Part shown: positions 17,838-26,567 of the stretch, piece by piece
How the letters are laid out: every line of letters begins with the position of its first letter
Numbering within the stretch: position 1 is the first letter of the stretch
DNA from: CAWDBV01 sp963800705
Lineage (GTDB): Bacteria; Actinomycetota; Thermoleophilia; Solirubrobacterales; 70-9
Length of the DNA: 64,000 nucleotides
Reading direction: 5' to 3'
Assembly: GCA_963800705.1 (NCBI GenBank)
Contig: CAWDBV010000005.1
Location: 496,001 to 560,000 of the forward strand
Position numbers and translations under genes: made by a program
The notes under the pieces: model-generated
What the model was told of the DNA's origin: nothing
The model's database searches: none
The model's input: only the letters and a program-made list of their open reading frames with translations

Positions 17838-19583
17838 GTGGATTCCACGAACGCCAACACCGCGCTCGCCTCGGCATTCGTCGAGGAGCTGGCCCGGTCG
17901 GGTGTGCGGCACGCGGCACTTGCTCCGGGGTCGCGCTCGACACCGCTCGCGATCGCGCTCTGGCGCGAGCCGCAGATCGAGGTCAGCGTCCACATCGACG
18001 AGCGCTGCGCGGGCTTCTTCGCGCTCGGCGCCGCGCAGGCGACTTCCCGACCTGTAGCGGTTTTATGCACGTCGGGCTCGGCGGCCGCGAACCTCCACCC
18101 CGCGATCGTCGAGGCCGACGAATCGGCGGTTCCGGTGCTGGTGTTGACCGCCGACCGGCCGCCCGAGCTGCGCGGGATCGGCGCCGGGCAGACGATCGAC
18201 CAGCTCAAGCTCTACGGATCGGCGGTGCGCTGGTTCTGCGAGGTCGGCACCCACGACGCCGACGACGAAGGCCTGCTCCACTACCGCTCGGTCGCCTGCC
18301 GGGCCTACGCGGCGGCTGCGGGCGACCCGCGCCCGGGGCCGGTGCACCTCAACCTCGCCTGGCGCGAGCCGCTCGCCCCGAGCCCCGCGAAGCGGGCCGT
18401 GAGCGCGGAATCGAAGCTCGCGCTCGAGGGCCGCGGCGACCGGCCGCTGACCGACGTCGCGACGCCGTCGCCCACCCCCACGCCGCGGCTTCTCGAGGAG
18501 CTTCGCGACGCGGTGTCGCGCCACGAGCGCGGCCTGATCGTCTGCGGCCGGCAGCCCGACCCCGGCCTCGCGCCGCTGCTCGCGGCGCTGGCGCATTCGA
18601 CCGGCTACCCGATCCTCGCCGAGCCGACCTCGCAGCTGCGGCTCGGGCCGCACGACCGCTCGATGGTGGTCTCGACCTACGACTCGATCGCGCGTTCGAA
18701 GCCCGGCTCGCTCGAGCCCGAGCTCGTGCTCCGCTTCGGCGACATGCCGACCTCGAAGCCGCTGCGGCAGTGGCTCGAAGCGGTCCAGGGGCTCGAGCAG
18801 ATCGTCGTCGATCCCGGCCACGGCTGGAACGAGCCATCGCGCCGGGCCGCTCGGATGATCCGCGCGGATCCCACCCTGGTCGCCGCCGGGCTGTCGCGGA
18901 CGGTCGATCTTTCGCGCGGCGGCTGGGCGCAGAAGTGGCTTGACGCCGACCAGGCCGCTTCCGAGGCGATCATCGGCGAGCTGGGAGACATCGACGAGCC
19001 GACCGAGCCGGGCCTGCACGCCGCGCTCGGGCGCTCGCTCGCCGACGGCGACATCGTCTACACGGCCTCGAGCATGCCGATCCGCGACCAGGAGGAGTTC
19101 GTGGCCCCGGGGGCCGCGCAGGCGCAGTTCCTCTGCAACCGGGGCGCGAACGGGATCGACGGGCTGGTCTCCTCGGGGATCGGCGCCGCGGCGGCGAGCG
19201 GCCGGCCGGTGACCATCGTGCTCGGCGACCTGGCTCTCGTCCACGACCTCGGCGGGCTGCTGGCGCTGCGCAACACCGAGACGCCGGTGCGGATCGTCGT
19301 AATCGACAATGGCGGCGGCGGGATCTTCCACTTCCTCCCCCAGGCCGAGCTGCTCGACGACAAGGAGTTCGAGGCGCTGCTCGGCACCCCGAGCGGAGTC
19401 GAGCCGTGGCAGGTCGCGGCGCTGTTCGGGGTCGAGCACCGACCGCTGTCGGCGCTCGCCGACCTGCCCGAGGCGCTCGCGCAGGGGACGGGGCTGATCT
19501 CGGTCAATGTCGACCGGTGGCGCAACGTCGAGGTCCACGAGCGGCTCCGCGGGGCGGCGGCGAAAGCCCTGCGGCGGATCTGA
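17838..19583 (+). CDS. menD: SEPHCHC synthase
   Basis: Thiamine-diphosphate enzyme of 581 aa that joins 2-oxoglutarate-derived succinic semialdehyde to isochorismate. The N-terminal pyrimidine-binding domain has ELARSGVRHAALAPGSRSTPLAIALW and HIDERCAGFFALGAAQ with the conserved Glu. The central domain is entered near residue 200. The C-terminal PP domain has CNRGANGIDGLVSSGIGAA, GDLALVHDLGGLL and VIDNGGGGIFHFLPQA. The GTG at 17838 follows the menC stop by 12 bases. The isochorismate supplier menF lies 3.3 kb away on the other strand. Confidence 0.95.
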   Translation: MDSTNANTALASAFVEELARSGVRHAALAPGSRSTPLAIALWREPQIEVSVHIDERCAGFFALGAAQATSRPVAVLCTSGSAAANLHPAIVEADESAVPVLVLTADRPPELRGIGAGQTIDQLKLYGSAVRWFCEVGTHDADDEGLLHYRSVACRAYAAAAGDPRPGPVHLNLAWREPLAPSPAKRAVSAESKLALEGRGDRPLTDVATPSPTPTPRLLEELRDAVSRHERGLIVCGRQPDPGLAPLLAALAHSTGYPILAEPTSQLRLGPHDRSMVVSTYDSIARSKPGSLEPELVLRFGDMPTSKPLRQWLEAVQGLEQIVVDPGHGWNEPSRRAARMIRADPTLVAAGLSRTVDLSRGGWAQKWLDADQAASEAIIGELGDIDEPTEPGLHAALGRSLADGDIVYTASSMPIRDQEEFVAPGAAQAQFLCNRGANGIDGLVSSGIGAAAASGRPVTIVLGDLALVHDLGGLLALRNTETPVRIVVIDNGGGGIFHFLPQAELLDDKEFEALLGTPSGVEPWQVAALFGVEHRPLSALADLPEALAQGTGLISVNVDRWRNVEVHERLRGAAAKALRRI

Positions 19584-19593
19584 TGCCGGTGCG

Positions 19594-21018
19594 ATGACTG
19601 TGCTGGGGCGGGCACTGATCGCGGCGGGGGTCGCGCTGACGGTGGCGGCGGGACTCGGGCCGATGCCGCCCGCGCACGCCTCGCGCGAGCAGATCTCGAT
19701 CCTTGACGTCACCAAGGAGGCGACCGGTTTCTACGGCGGCAGAAGGGTGAAGGCGGCGGTCGCCGACGCCGACCGGCTCGGCGTCGACGTGCTGCGGGTG
19801 CTGATCTACTGGCCCGACGCCGCGCCGAGCGTGCCCGGCGGCAAGCCGCCCGAGTTCAACCCGCGCAAGCCGGCCGACTACGGCGGGATCTGGGGGGCGA
19901 TCGACCAGACGATCTACGAGGCCACCGCGCGCGGCATCAAGGTGATGCTGGTACCGACCGGGCGCTTTCCGAACGGTGCCATCCCGCGCTGGGCGAGCCG
20001 CCACCCGTTCACCTCCAACGAGCCGAAGCCGCGCCACTACGAAGACTTCGTGCACGCGATCGGCAGCCGCTACAACGGCCGCTTCGACCCCGACGGCGAG
20101 GGGCCGAACGCACCGCTGCCCGCGGCGGCGATGTTCGCGGTCTGGAACGAGCCCAACAGCGAGACGTTTCTGAGGCCGCAGCGGGTTCGCGGCGGGCTCT
20201 ACTCGCCGCTGCTCTACCGCCGGCTGGTCGCCGCCGCGCGCCGCGGCCTCGACTCTGCCGGCTGGGGCGGAACCCTGCTCGCCGGCGAGACCAGCCCGGG
20301 ATTCACCGGAACGCGGGCGATCGAGTTCATGCGCGAGGTGCTCTGCCTCGACACCGGCCCCTGCGCGCCGAACGTCAACGGGATGATCGACGGCTGGTCA
20401 CACCACCCTTACGGCTTCGGGGTCGTGCCCTGGAAGGCGACCACCGACGAGGACGCGATCTCGATCGGCAACTTGAACAAGCTCACCGACGCGCTGCCGC
20501 CCGGGATGCCGCTCTACATCACCGAGTTCGGCTACGAGAGCGTCCCCGACCCGAACGGGCTGCCGGAGCTCGACCACGCCGAGTACCTCTCGATCGCCGA
20601 GCAGGTGGCCTGGGGCAACCCCAGGGTGGCTTCGTTCGCCCAGTACCTGCTCCGGGATGACCCGCCGGTCGGGAGCACCTTCGAGTCCGGGCTGCGCCGC
20701 TTCGCCGGCCAGGGGCGGACCTGCGAGCTGCCTCGCCTCGACTGCAAGCCGGCCTGGTACGCGTTCAGGACCCCGCTCACATCGCTCGTCGTCGGCGACC
20801 AGGCGGTGATCTGGGGCCACCTGCGCCCCGCCGAAGGGCAGACGATCGCCTACGTCAACTTCGTCGACCCCGACGGCAGGGTCGGCCTCGCCGAGCAGGT
20901 GATCACCGACCCGAGCGGCTACTTCGTCTTCGTTGACTACGCGCTGCCCGGCCGTCGCTGGTGGATTCAGTGGGGAACCCACGCCGGGCCGAAGATCCGC
21001 GGCTACGCCTTCCCCTAG
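19594..21018 (+). CDS. Secreted glycoside hydrolase-like TIM-barrel protein
   Basis: A 474-aa exported protein with signal peptide MTVLGRALIAAGVALTVAAGLGPMPPAHA. The barrel looks like clan GH-A. MFAVWNEPNSETFLRP near residue 190 carries the Asn-Glu-Pro acid/base motif, and MPLYITEFGYES near 310 carries the expected nucleophile Glu. Similar families are GH5, GH39 and GH42-like proteins, and I cannot choose among them. The last 100 residues form a small beta domain (AVIWGHLRPAEGQTIAYVNF). The start 10 bases after menD was taken because an ATG at 19582 stops after four codons. It lies in the men run but has no evident link to quinones. Confidence 0.65.
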   Translation: MTVLGRALIAAGVALTVAAGLGPMPPAHASREQISILDVTKEATGFYGGRRVKAAVADADRLGVDVLRVLIYWPDAAPSVPGGKPPEFNPRKPADYGGIWGAIDQTIYEATARGIKVMLVPTGRFPNGAIPRWASRHPFTSNEPKPRHYEDFVHAIGSRYNGRFDPDGEGPNAPLPAAAMFAVWNEPNSETFLRPQRVRGGLYSPLLYRRLVAAARRGLDSAGWGGTLLAGETSPGFTGTRAIEFMREVLCLDTGPCAPNVNGMIDGWSHHPYGFGVVPWKATTDEDAISIGNLNKLTDALPPGMPLYITEFGYESVPDPNGLPELDHAEYLSIAEQVAWGNPRVASFAQYLLRDDPPVGSTFESGLRRFAGQGRTCELPRLDCKPAWYAFRTPLTSLVVGDQAVIWGHLRPAEGQTIAYVNFVDPDGRVGLAEQVITDPSGYFVFVDYALPGRRWWIQWGTHAGPKIRGYAFP

Positions 21019-21025
21019 CCCGGCG

Positions 21026-22840
21026 CTATTGCCGGCTGCGGTCCCTCCCCTTTCCACCCACGAGCTTGTCGCGGCCCGGGCCGCCGGCGAGCCGATCCCT
21101 TCCCGTCTCTCCGAAGAGCCGGTCGCGGCCCGCGCCGCCGAACAGCCTGTCGCTGCCCTCGCCGCCGCAGATGCGGTCCTTGCCCCCGAGCCCGCGGAAC
21201 CGGTCGTTGCCGGCCAGGCCGAGAATCACGTCGCGGCGGGGGGTCGCGTCGATCGCGTCGGCGCCCGTCGTGCCGACGATCGTCGGCTGCATTCCGGCGC
21301 ACGGCTGCAGCGGGACGTCGACGGTCAGCAGCCCGGCCCCGAAGACCGTGTCCTTGCCCGGGTCGCCGAGGTCACGCCTCGCGGCGCTCGACTCGAGCTG
21401 CGCGTGCAGGGCGGCACCGCCTAGCCCGGTCGCCTGTTGGTATAGCGCCGCCGCACCGGCGACGTGGGGAGCCGCGGCGGAAGTGCCGCCGAAGCCCCGC
21501 CCGCAGCTGGTCGACGTGATCAGCGTGTTCGAAACCGGAGTCGGCCCGGCGAGGTCGGGATGGACGAGGCCGCCGATCGTCGGCCCCTGCGAGCTGTAGC
21601 CCTGGATCCCGTTGGTGAGCCGGCAGACGGCCCCCACCGAAACGATCTCGGCGACCCCGGAGATGTCGGTGACACTGGACTGCGCCACCGGGTACTCGAG
21701 CGAGGGAGCATCGACGGCGAAGATGTCGATGCGTGGACTATCTGGCGGCGGGAGCAGGCCGAAGAGGCGGACGATCAGCCCGAAGTCGTCGGCGGGGCCG
21801 TCGTTTCGGAAGCACCCGGACTCCGACGGCGGCTCGTTGCCGCCCTGGAAGTCGACCGAGAGCTCCTCGACGACGCCGGTGCTCTCGCGGCGGAGGTAGA
21901 GGTCGTAGTCGAGCGCCGTCGTCGGCCACGAATCCCATTTCATCGCCACGCACTGGGTGTCGTCGGCGCCGACCCTGAACTGGTTCGTCTCGTCGCTGCC
22001 CGACCAGTTGAGGTCGCGGTCGCTGTCGGGGTCGGTGAAGGTCCCGCTCCAGTGGTTACGGGCGTAGTTGCCGGCCGAGTTGACCCAGAGCACCCCGGCC
22101 GCCGTGGCGCTGCGCGCGACCGCGTCGACCGTTCCCGGGCCGCCGCTGCCGTCGCCGCGGCTCTGGTTGAACTCGCTCAGAGAGCGGCTGATGATCTCGA
22201 TTCCCTGGCCGCGCACGTACTGCTCGGCGAGCGCGAGATCGGCGCGGCTGTTGGTGCAGATCAGGTGCAGGACGGCCGCCGGTGCCATCTCGTGCACGAC
22301 CTCGGCGACCTGGCGCCCGTGGCTCGAGCCCTCGAAAGTCGGGCAGTGGTTGACGGTCTGAACCGAGGCGGGCAGATCGCCGTTCGCCTGCGCGAAGGTG
22401 TAGCCGGCGAAGCCGGCGTCGATGATCGCAACGTCGACCCCGCGGCCTGTGACGCCCCGCGCCTGGACGGCGTCGGCGAGCGAGTGCGCGACCCCCTCGC
22501 CCGGCACCGCGTCGGGGTGCGGCGGGACCAGCTCGACGACGCGAGAGACCGACGGCTTAGCGGCGAGCTCCTCGAGCGAGTCGACGGGCACGCGGGCCTC
22601 CACCACGCCGGTCGCGGTCTCGATCTCGACCCGCACCCTGCCCGCCCGGAGCTTGAGCCCGCGCTCGCGCGCGACCTCGCGGGCCTCGCCGGGGGCGGCA
22701 TCGGCGAGCGCGGCGAGCCCGCTGTCGAGCCCGGCGTGCTTGCTCGGCGCCGCGCTCGCGGCCGCGGGCAGGGCGGCGAGCAGAACCGCGCCACCTATCA
22801 GGAGGCGAATCAGCATCTGGCACCCATCATCTAGCTTCAT
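21026..22840 (-). CDS. Secreted subtilisin-like serine protease with C-terminal RTX-like repeats
   Basis: A 604-aa exported peptidase of family S8. Signal peptide residues are LIRLLIGGAVLLAALPAAASA. The catalytic triad is visible: Asp in DVAIIDAGFAGY near 140, His in SSHGRQVAEVVHEM near 175, and Ser in FGGTSAAAPHVAGAAALY near 455. The oxyanion Asn sits in NSAGNYARN. A long insert (about 265-380) separates His and Ser parts. From about 510 the C-terminus is a run of GGxGxDR-type repeats (GGAGRDRLFG, GETGRDRLAG) with Arg and Lys where Asn or Asp is usual. Two starts are possible, ATG 22840 and ATG 22816; neither has a strong ribosome binding site. It is convergent with the hydrolase gene, 7 bases apart. 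Confidence 0.85.
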   Translation of the reverse strand: MKLDDGCQMLIRLLIGGAVLLAALPAAASAAPSKHAGLDSGLAALADAAPGEAREVARERGLKLRAGRVRVEIETATGVVEARVPVDSLEELAAKPSVSRVVELVPPHPDAVPGEGVAHSLADAVQARGVTGRGVDVAIIDAGFAGYTFAQANGDLPASVQTVNHCPTFEGSSHGRQVAEVVHEMAPAAVLHLICTNSRADLALAEQYVRGQGIEIISRSLSEFNQSRGDGSGGPGTVDAVARSATAAGVLWVNSAGNYARNHWSGTFTDPDSDRDLNWSGSDETNQFRVGADDTQCVAMKWDSWPTTALDYDLYLRRESTGVVEELSVDFQGGNEPPSESGCFRNDGPADDFGLIVRLFGLLPPPDSPRIDIFAVDAPSLEYPVAQSSVTDISGVAEIVSVGAVCRLTNGIQGYSSQGPTIGGLVHPDLAGPTPVSNTLITSTSCGRGFGGTSAAAPHVAGAAALYQQATGLGGAALHAQLESSAARRDLGDPGKDTVFGAGLLTVDVPLQPCAGMQPTIVGTTGADAIDATPRRDVILGLAGNDRFRGLGGKDRICGGEGSDRLFGGAGRDRLFGETGRDRLAGGPGRDKLVGGKGRDRSRQ

Positions 22841-22865
22841 ACCTCGGCGCCGGCCTTAGTTTCGG

Positions 22866-24191
22866 CTAAACGGTGAGCACCGGGAGCATCGCCGCGAGCT
22901 TGAGCTCGGTCTCGGCGAGCTCGTCGGCCGGGTCGGAGTCGGCGACGATTCCGTTGCCGGCGTAGAGGTGGGCGACGCGGTCGCGGAGCAGCGCCGAGCG
23001 CAGCCCGACGCAGAACTCGCCGTCCTCGGCGACGTCGGTCCAGCCGACCGGGCCGGTGTACCAGCCGCGGTCGATGCCCTCGAGCTCCTCGATCGCGGCG
23101 ACCGCCGCCGCGCTCGGCTCTCCGCCGACGGCCGGCGTCGGATGAAGCGCGCCGGCGAGTTCGATCGCCCCGCGCGACTCGGCGAGCTGCGCCCGGATCG
23201 GGGTGGCGAGGTGCTGGATGTTCGCCACCTTGACCAGCCCGGGCTCCGGGCCGGCCTCGACCCAGACGGCGAGCGGCGCGAGCGTGCGCTCGATCCGGCG
23301 GACGACGATCTCGTGCTCGGAGCGGTCCTTGGCGCTGCGCAGCAGGCGCTCGCCGAGGTGGTCGTCGACGGCGGGGTCGGCGCTGCGGCCGGTCGAGCCG
23401 GCGAGCGCAACCGTCGCGGCCCCGGCGCCGGAGCGGCGTATGAGCAGCTCGGGGCTGGCGCCCATGAAGGCCGCCTCCGGGGTGCCGCAGCAAAAGCAGA
23501 AGCAGGACGGGAAGACCTCGCGCAGCGCCGCGAAGACCGCGGCGGGGTCGTGGGCGGCGGGCGCTTCGACGCGGATCTCGCGCGCGAGCACGACCTTCTC
23601 GACCTCACCCGTTGCGATCCGCTCGCGCGCCCGGTCGACCAGCGACTCGAAGCGGTCCGGGGGATGCGGCGCGGAGATGGCGCTTCGCCCCGCGGGTTGC
23701 GGGTCGACCGGCCCGAGCTCGAGCCGCTCCGAGCGCAGCGCCCCCAAGCGGGCGCGGACCCGCTCGAGTGCCTGCGCCGGGGCCTGCTCGGCCGAGACGA
23801 TCGCGTTCGCGGTCATGAAGCAGCGGCCCGCGCTCCGCATCAGCGAGATCTCGGGCAGCACCATCAGCGCCGGGGGCAGCGAGGACCAATGCGGCTCGCG
23901 CCCTCCCTCGGGGGCGAATGCGAAGCCTCCGCTGAGGACCGGGCCCGCGCCCTGGGGCGCCGCGTCGGGGACCTCGATCACCGAGCCGTGGACGAGCTCG
24001 CGCCAGTCTCCGGCGACGTCGGCGAAGCGGCCGGCGCCGCGCGAAACGATCTCAATGGCCGAGCCGAGCGCGGCGAGCGCGAAGCCGTCGCGGTCGGGCT
24101 GCTCCCAGCAGAACCAGCGGTCGCTGGCGAGCCGCGAAGCGAACGCGACCGCGGCCGGGTCGAGCTCCTCGACTTCCAGGGTGACGCTCAC
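22866..24191 (-). CDS. menF: Isochorismate synthase
   Basis: Chorismate-binding enzyme of 441 aa that isomerises chorismate to isochorismate, entry to menaquinone synthesis. The C-terminal catalytic domain has EVEKVVLAREI near residue 205, FMGASPELLIR near 255, LAGSTGRSADP, SAKDRSEHEIVV near 300, LHPTPAVGGEP near 370 and GWYTGPVGWTDVAEDGEFCVGLRSAL near 395. HPTPAVGG with GWYTGPVG separates isochorismate synthases from anthranilate and aminodeoxychorismate synthases. A siderophore or salicylate isochorismate synthase would look similar, but the men neighbours decide. The leftward gene stands between ilvH and the protease and is split off from menB-A-C-D. Confidence 0.9.
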   Translation of the reverse strand: MSVTLEVEELDPAAVAFASRLASDRWFCWEQPDRDGFALAALGSAIEIVSRGAGRFADVAGDWRELVHGSVIEVPDAAPQGAGPVLSGGFAFAPEGGREPHWSSLPPALMVLPEISLMRSAGRCFMTANAIVSAEQAPAQALERVRARLGALRSERLELGPVDPQPAGRSAISAPHPPDRFESLVDRARERIATGEVEKVVLAREIRVEAPAAHDPAAVFAALREVFPSCFCFCCGTPEAAFMGASPELLIRRSGAGAATVALAGSTGRSADPAVDDHLGERLLRSAKDRSEHEIVVRRIERTLAPLAVWVEAGPEPGLVKVANIQHLATPIRAQLAESRGAIELAGALHPTPAVGGEPSAAAVAAIEELEGIDRGWYTGPVGWTDVAEDGEFCVGLRSALLRDRVAHLYAGNGIVADSDPADELAETELKLAAMLPVLTV

Positions 24192-24276
24192 GAGTCCGCC
24201 GTCAGCGGCAACCCGATCCGCGGCCCGCTCGAGTAGCGACAGGACCTCGGCGGTGTCGACGCCGGCGGTCAGAGCC

Positions 24277-24831
24277 CTAGGAGTCGGGTTGCGAGCGCTG
24301 GATGGCGATCTCGCCAGTGCGCACCATCTCGAGCAGCCCGTGGGGGCGGATCATGCGCTCGAAGGCCTCGATCTTGTCGGCCGAGCCGGTGATCTCGATC
24401 GTCAGCGACTTGCGCGCCACGTCGACGACCTTGGCGCGGAAGATCTCGGCGAACTGCATGATCTCGGCGCGGCTCTCGACCGGCGCCTGGACCTTGAACA
24501 AAGCCATCTCGCGGGCGATCGTCTCCGCTGGCTCCATGTCGCGGATCTTGATCACGTTGACGAGCTTGTGGAGCTGCTTGGTGACCTGATCGATCGGGTG
24601 CACGGCGCCGTCGACGGTGAGCGTGATCCGCGAGATGTCGGGGTCGTCGGTCGGGCCGACCGCGAGCGTGTCGATGTTGAATCCGCGGCGGCTGAACAGC
24701 CCGGCGATCCGGGCGAGGACGCCGGGACGGTTCTCGACCATGATCGAGAGCACGTGCTTGCGGCCGGTCAGGCGCCCGGCTGCGGCGTCGAGATCGGCGA
24801 GCTTGATCAGATCGGGGGTTCCGGCTTCCAT
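24277..24831 (-). CDS. ilvH: Acetolactate synthase small (regulatory) subunit
   Basis: Regulatory subunit of acetohydroxyacid synthase, 184 aa. The N-terminal ACT domain reads RKHVLSIMVENRPGVLARIAGLFSRRGFNIDTLAVG near residues 24-60 and is the site where valine feedback acts in known homologues. The C-terminal half has KVVDVARKSLTIEITGSADKIEAFERMIRPHGLLEMVRTG. It lies 13 bases downstream of ilvB in the same direction, so the two subunits are co-expressed. The 85-base spacer to menF holds nothing clear. Confidence 0.95.
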   Translation of the reverse strand: MEAGTPDLIKLADLDAAAGRLTGRKHVLSIMVENRPGVLARIAGLFSRRGFNIDTLAVGPTDDPDISRITLTVDGAVHPIDQVTKQLHKLVNVIKIRDMEPAETIAREMALFKVQAPVESRAEIMQFAEIFRAKVVDVARKSLTIEITGSADKIEAFERMIRPHGLLEMVRTGEIAIQRSQPDS

Positions 24832-24844
24832 CAGCGTCCCATCC

Positions 24845-26524
24845 CTAACCCACCATGTCCCTTGCGGCGGCGCCGGCCGGGATCATCGGGTAGCAGTTCT
24901 CGTCCTGGGTGACGCGGACGTCGAGCAGCACCGGGCCCTCGGTCTCGAGCGCTTCGCGCATCGCGCCCTCGACCTCGCCCTTGTCGGAGACCTGCATGCC
25001 CGTCGCGCCGAAGGCCTCGGCGAGCTTCGGCCAGTCGGGGCTCGGCCCCATCTCGACCGCCGAGTAGCGCTTGTCCCAGAACAGCTCCTGCCACTGGCGG
25101 ACCATGCCGAAGTAGCCGTTGTTCATCAGGAAGATCTTGACCGGGATCTCGTGGCGGACCGCCGTGGCGAGCTCCTGGCAGGTCATGATCAGGCTGCCGT
25201 CGCCGGCGAGGCAGACCACGGTCTCCTCAGGCTTCGCGACCTGGGCGCCGATCGCGGAGGGGAGCCCGAAGCCCATCGTGCCGAGGCCGCCGGAGTTGAT
25301 CCAGCGCCGCGGCTCGGGGAAGTCGTAGTACTGCGCGCACCACATCTGGTGCTGGCCGACGTCGGAGGTGATGATCGCCTCACCGCCGGTGGCCGCGTGC
25401 ATCGCCTCGATCATCTTCTGCGGCTTGATCTCCGAGTCGGTCGAGTCCTCGTAGGTGAGCGGGTACTCCTTCTGCCAGGCGTGGATCTGCTTCCACCAGT
25501 CCTCGAGCCGGGCCCGGTCGGGGGTCAGCGCGCGGTACTCCTTGGTCAGCTTCGGCAGCACGAGCTTCGCGTCGCCGACGATCGGGATGTGGGCGGGGAC
25601 GTTCTTGGAGATCTCCGCCGGGTCGACGTCGATGTGGACGAACTTGGCCCGCGGGGCGAACTCGGTCAGCTTGCCGGTGATCCGGTCGTCGAAGCGGGCG
25701 CCGATCGAGACGATCAGGTCGGCCTCGTCCATCGCGTAGTTGGCGGTCCGGGTTCCGTGCATGCCGAGCATCCCGAGCCACTGCTCGTGCGGGGCCGGGA
25801 AGGCGCCCAGCCCCATAACGGTCGAGGTGATCGGCAGGTTGTCGGAGAGCACCAGCTCGCGGAGCTCCTCGGAGGCGTTCGCGTTCACGACCCCGCCGCC
25901 GCTGTAGATCACCGGGCGCTTCGCGTTGGCGAGCGCCTTGGCGGCGAGGCGGATCTGCTTGATGTTGCCTTCGGTCGAGGGCTTGTAGCCGGGCAGCTCG
26001 GGCTCGTCGGTCGAGGGCTCGTAGTCGATGTCGGCCCGCGAGAGGTCCTGCGGGATGTCGACGAGCACCGGCCCAGGGCGCCCCGACGCGGCGATGTGGA
26101 AAGCCGAGTGGACGTATTCAGGGATGTAGCGCGGGTCCTGGACCATGAACGAGTGCTTGACGATCGGCATCGTGATCCCGTTCACGTCGGCCTCCTGGAA
26201 GCCGTCGGTGCCGATGAGGTCTGTCCGCACCTGGCCGGTGATGAAGACGGTCGGGACCGAGTCCATGATCGCGTCGGCGATCGCCGTCACCAGGTTGGTG
26301 GCGCCCGGACCGGAGGTCGCGAACGCGACCCCGACCCGTCCCGAGGCCTTCGCGTAGCCCTCGGCCATGTGGCCGGCGCCCTGTTCATGGCGGGCCTGGA
26401 TGTGGACGAGGTCGGCGTCGTAGACGGCGTCGTATGTGGGCAGGTTCGCGCCGCCGGGAATCCCGAAGATGTGCTCGACGCCCTCGGCCTTGAGGGCTTC
26501 CATCAGTGCGTCCGCTGCGCGCAT
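24845..26524 (-). CDS. ilvB: Acetolactate synthase large (catalytic) subunit
   Basis: Thiamine-diphosphate enzyme of 559 aa that makes acetolactate or acetohydroxybutyrate. The N-terminus has the conserved Glu in ARHEQGAGHMAEGYAKASG near residue 45. GARFDDRITGKL marks the FAD-binding middle domain. The ThDP-magnesium motif is GDGSLIMTCQELATAVRHEIPVKIFLMNN near 440. ATG 26524 was chosen because MRAADALMEALKAEGVEHIFGIPGG is the family N-terminus. A TACGAT hexamer (26531-26536) ends 6 bases before it, suggesting a leaderless start. It is divergent from the GT-C gene at 26568. Together with ilvH it feeds IlvC. Confidence 0.95.
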   Translation of the reverse strand: MRAADALMEALKAEGVEHIFGIPGGANLPTYDAVYDADLVHIQARHEQGAGHMAEGYAKASGRVGVAFATSGPGATNLVTAIADAIMDSVPTVFITGQVRTDLIGTDGFQEADVNGITMPIVKHSFMVQDPRYIPEYVHSAFHIAASGRPGPVLVDIPQDLSRADIDYEPSTDEPELPGYKPSTEGNIKQIRLAAKALANAKRPVIYSGGGVVNANASEELRELVLSDNLPITSTVMGLGAFPAPHEQWLGMLGMHGTRTANYAMDEADLIVSIGARFDDRITGKLTEFAPRAKFVHIDVDPAEISKNVPAHIPIVGDAKLVLPKLTKEYRALTPDRARLEDWWKQIHAWQKEYPLTYEDSTDSEIKPQKMIEAMHAATGGEAIITSDVGQHQMWCAQYYDFPEPRRWINSGGLGTMGFGLPSAIGAQVAKPEETVVCLAGDGSLIMTCQELATAVRHEIPVKIFLMNNGYFGMVRQWQELFWDKRYSAVEMGPSPDWPKLAEAFGATGMQVSDKGEVEGAMREALETEGPVLLDVRVTQDENCYPMIPAGAAARDMVG

Positions 26525-26567
26525 GGATTCATCGTAGCGAGCGGTAAACGGCGCACTGATTAGAGTC

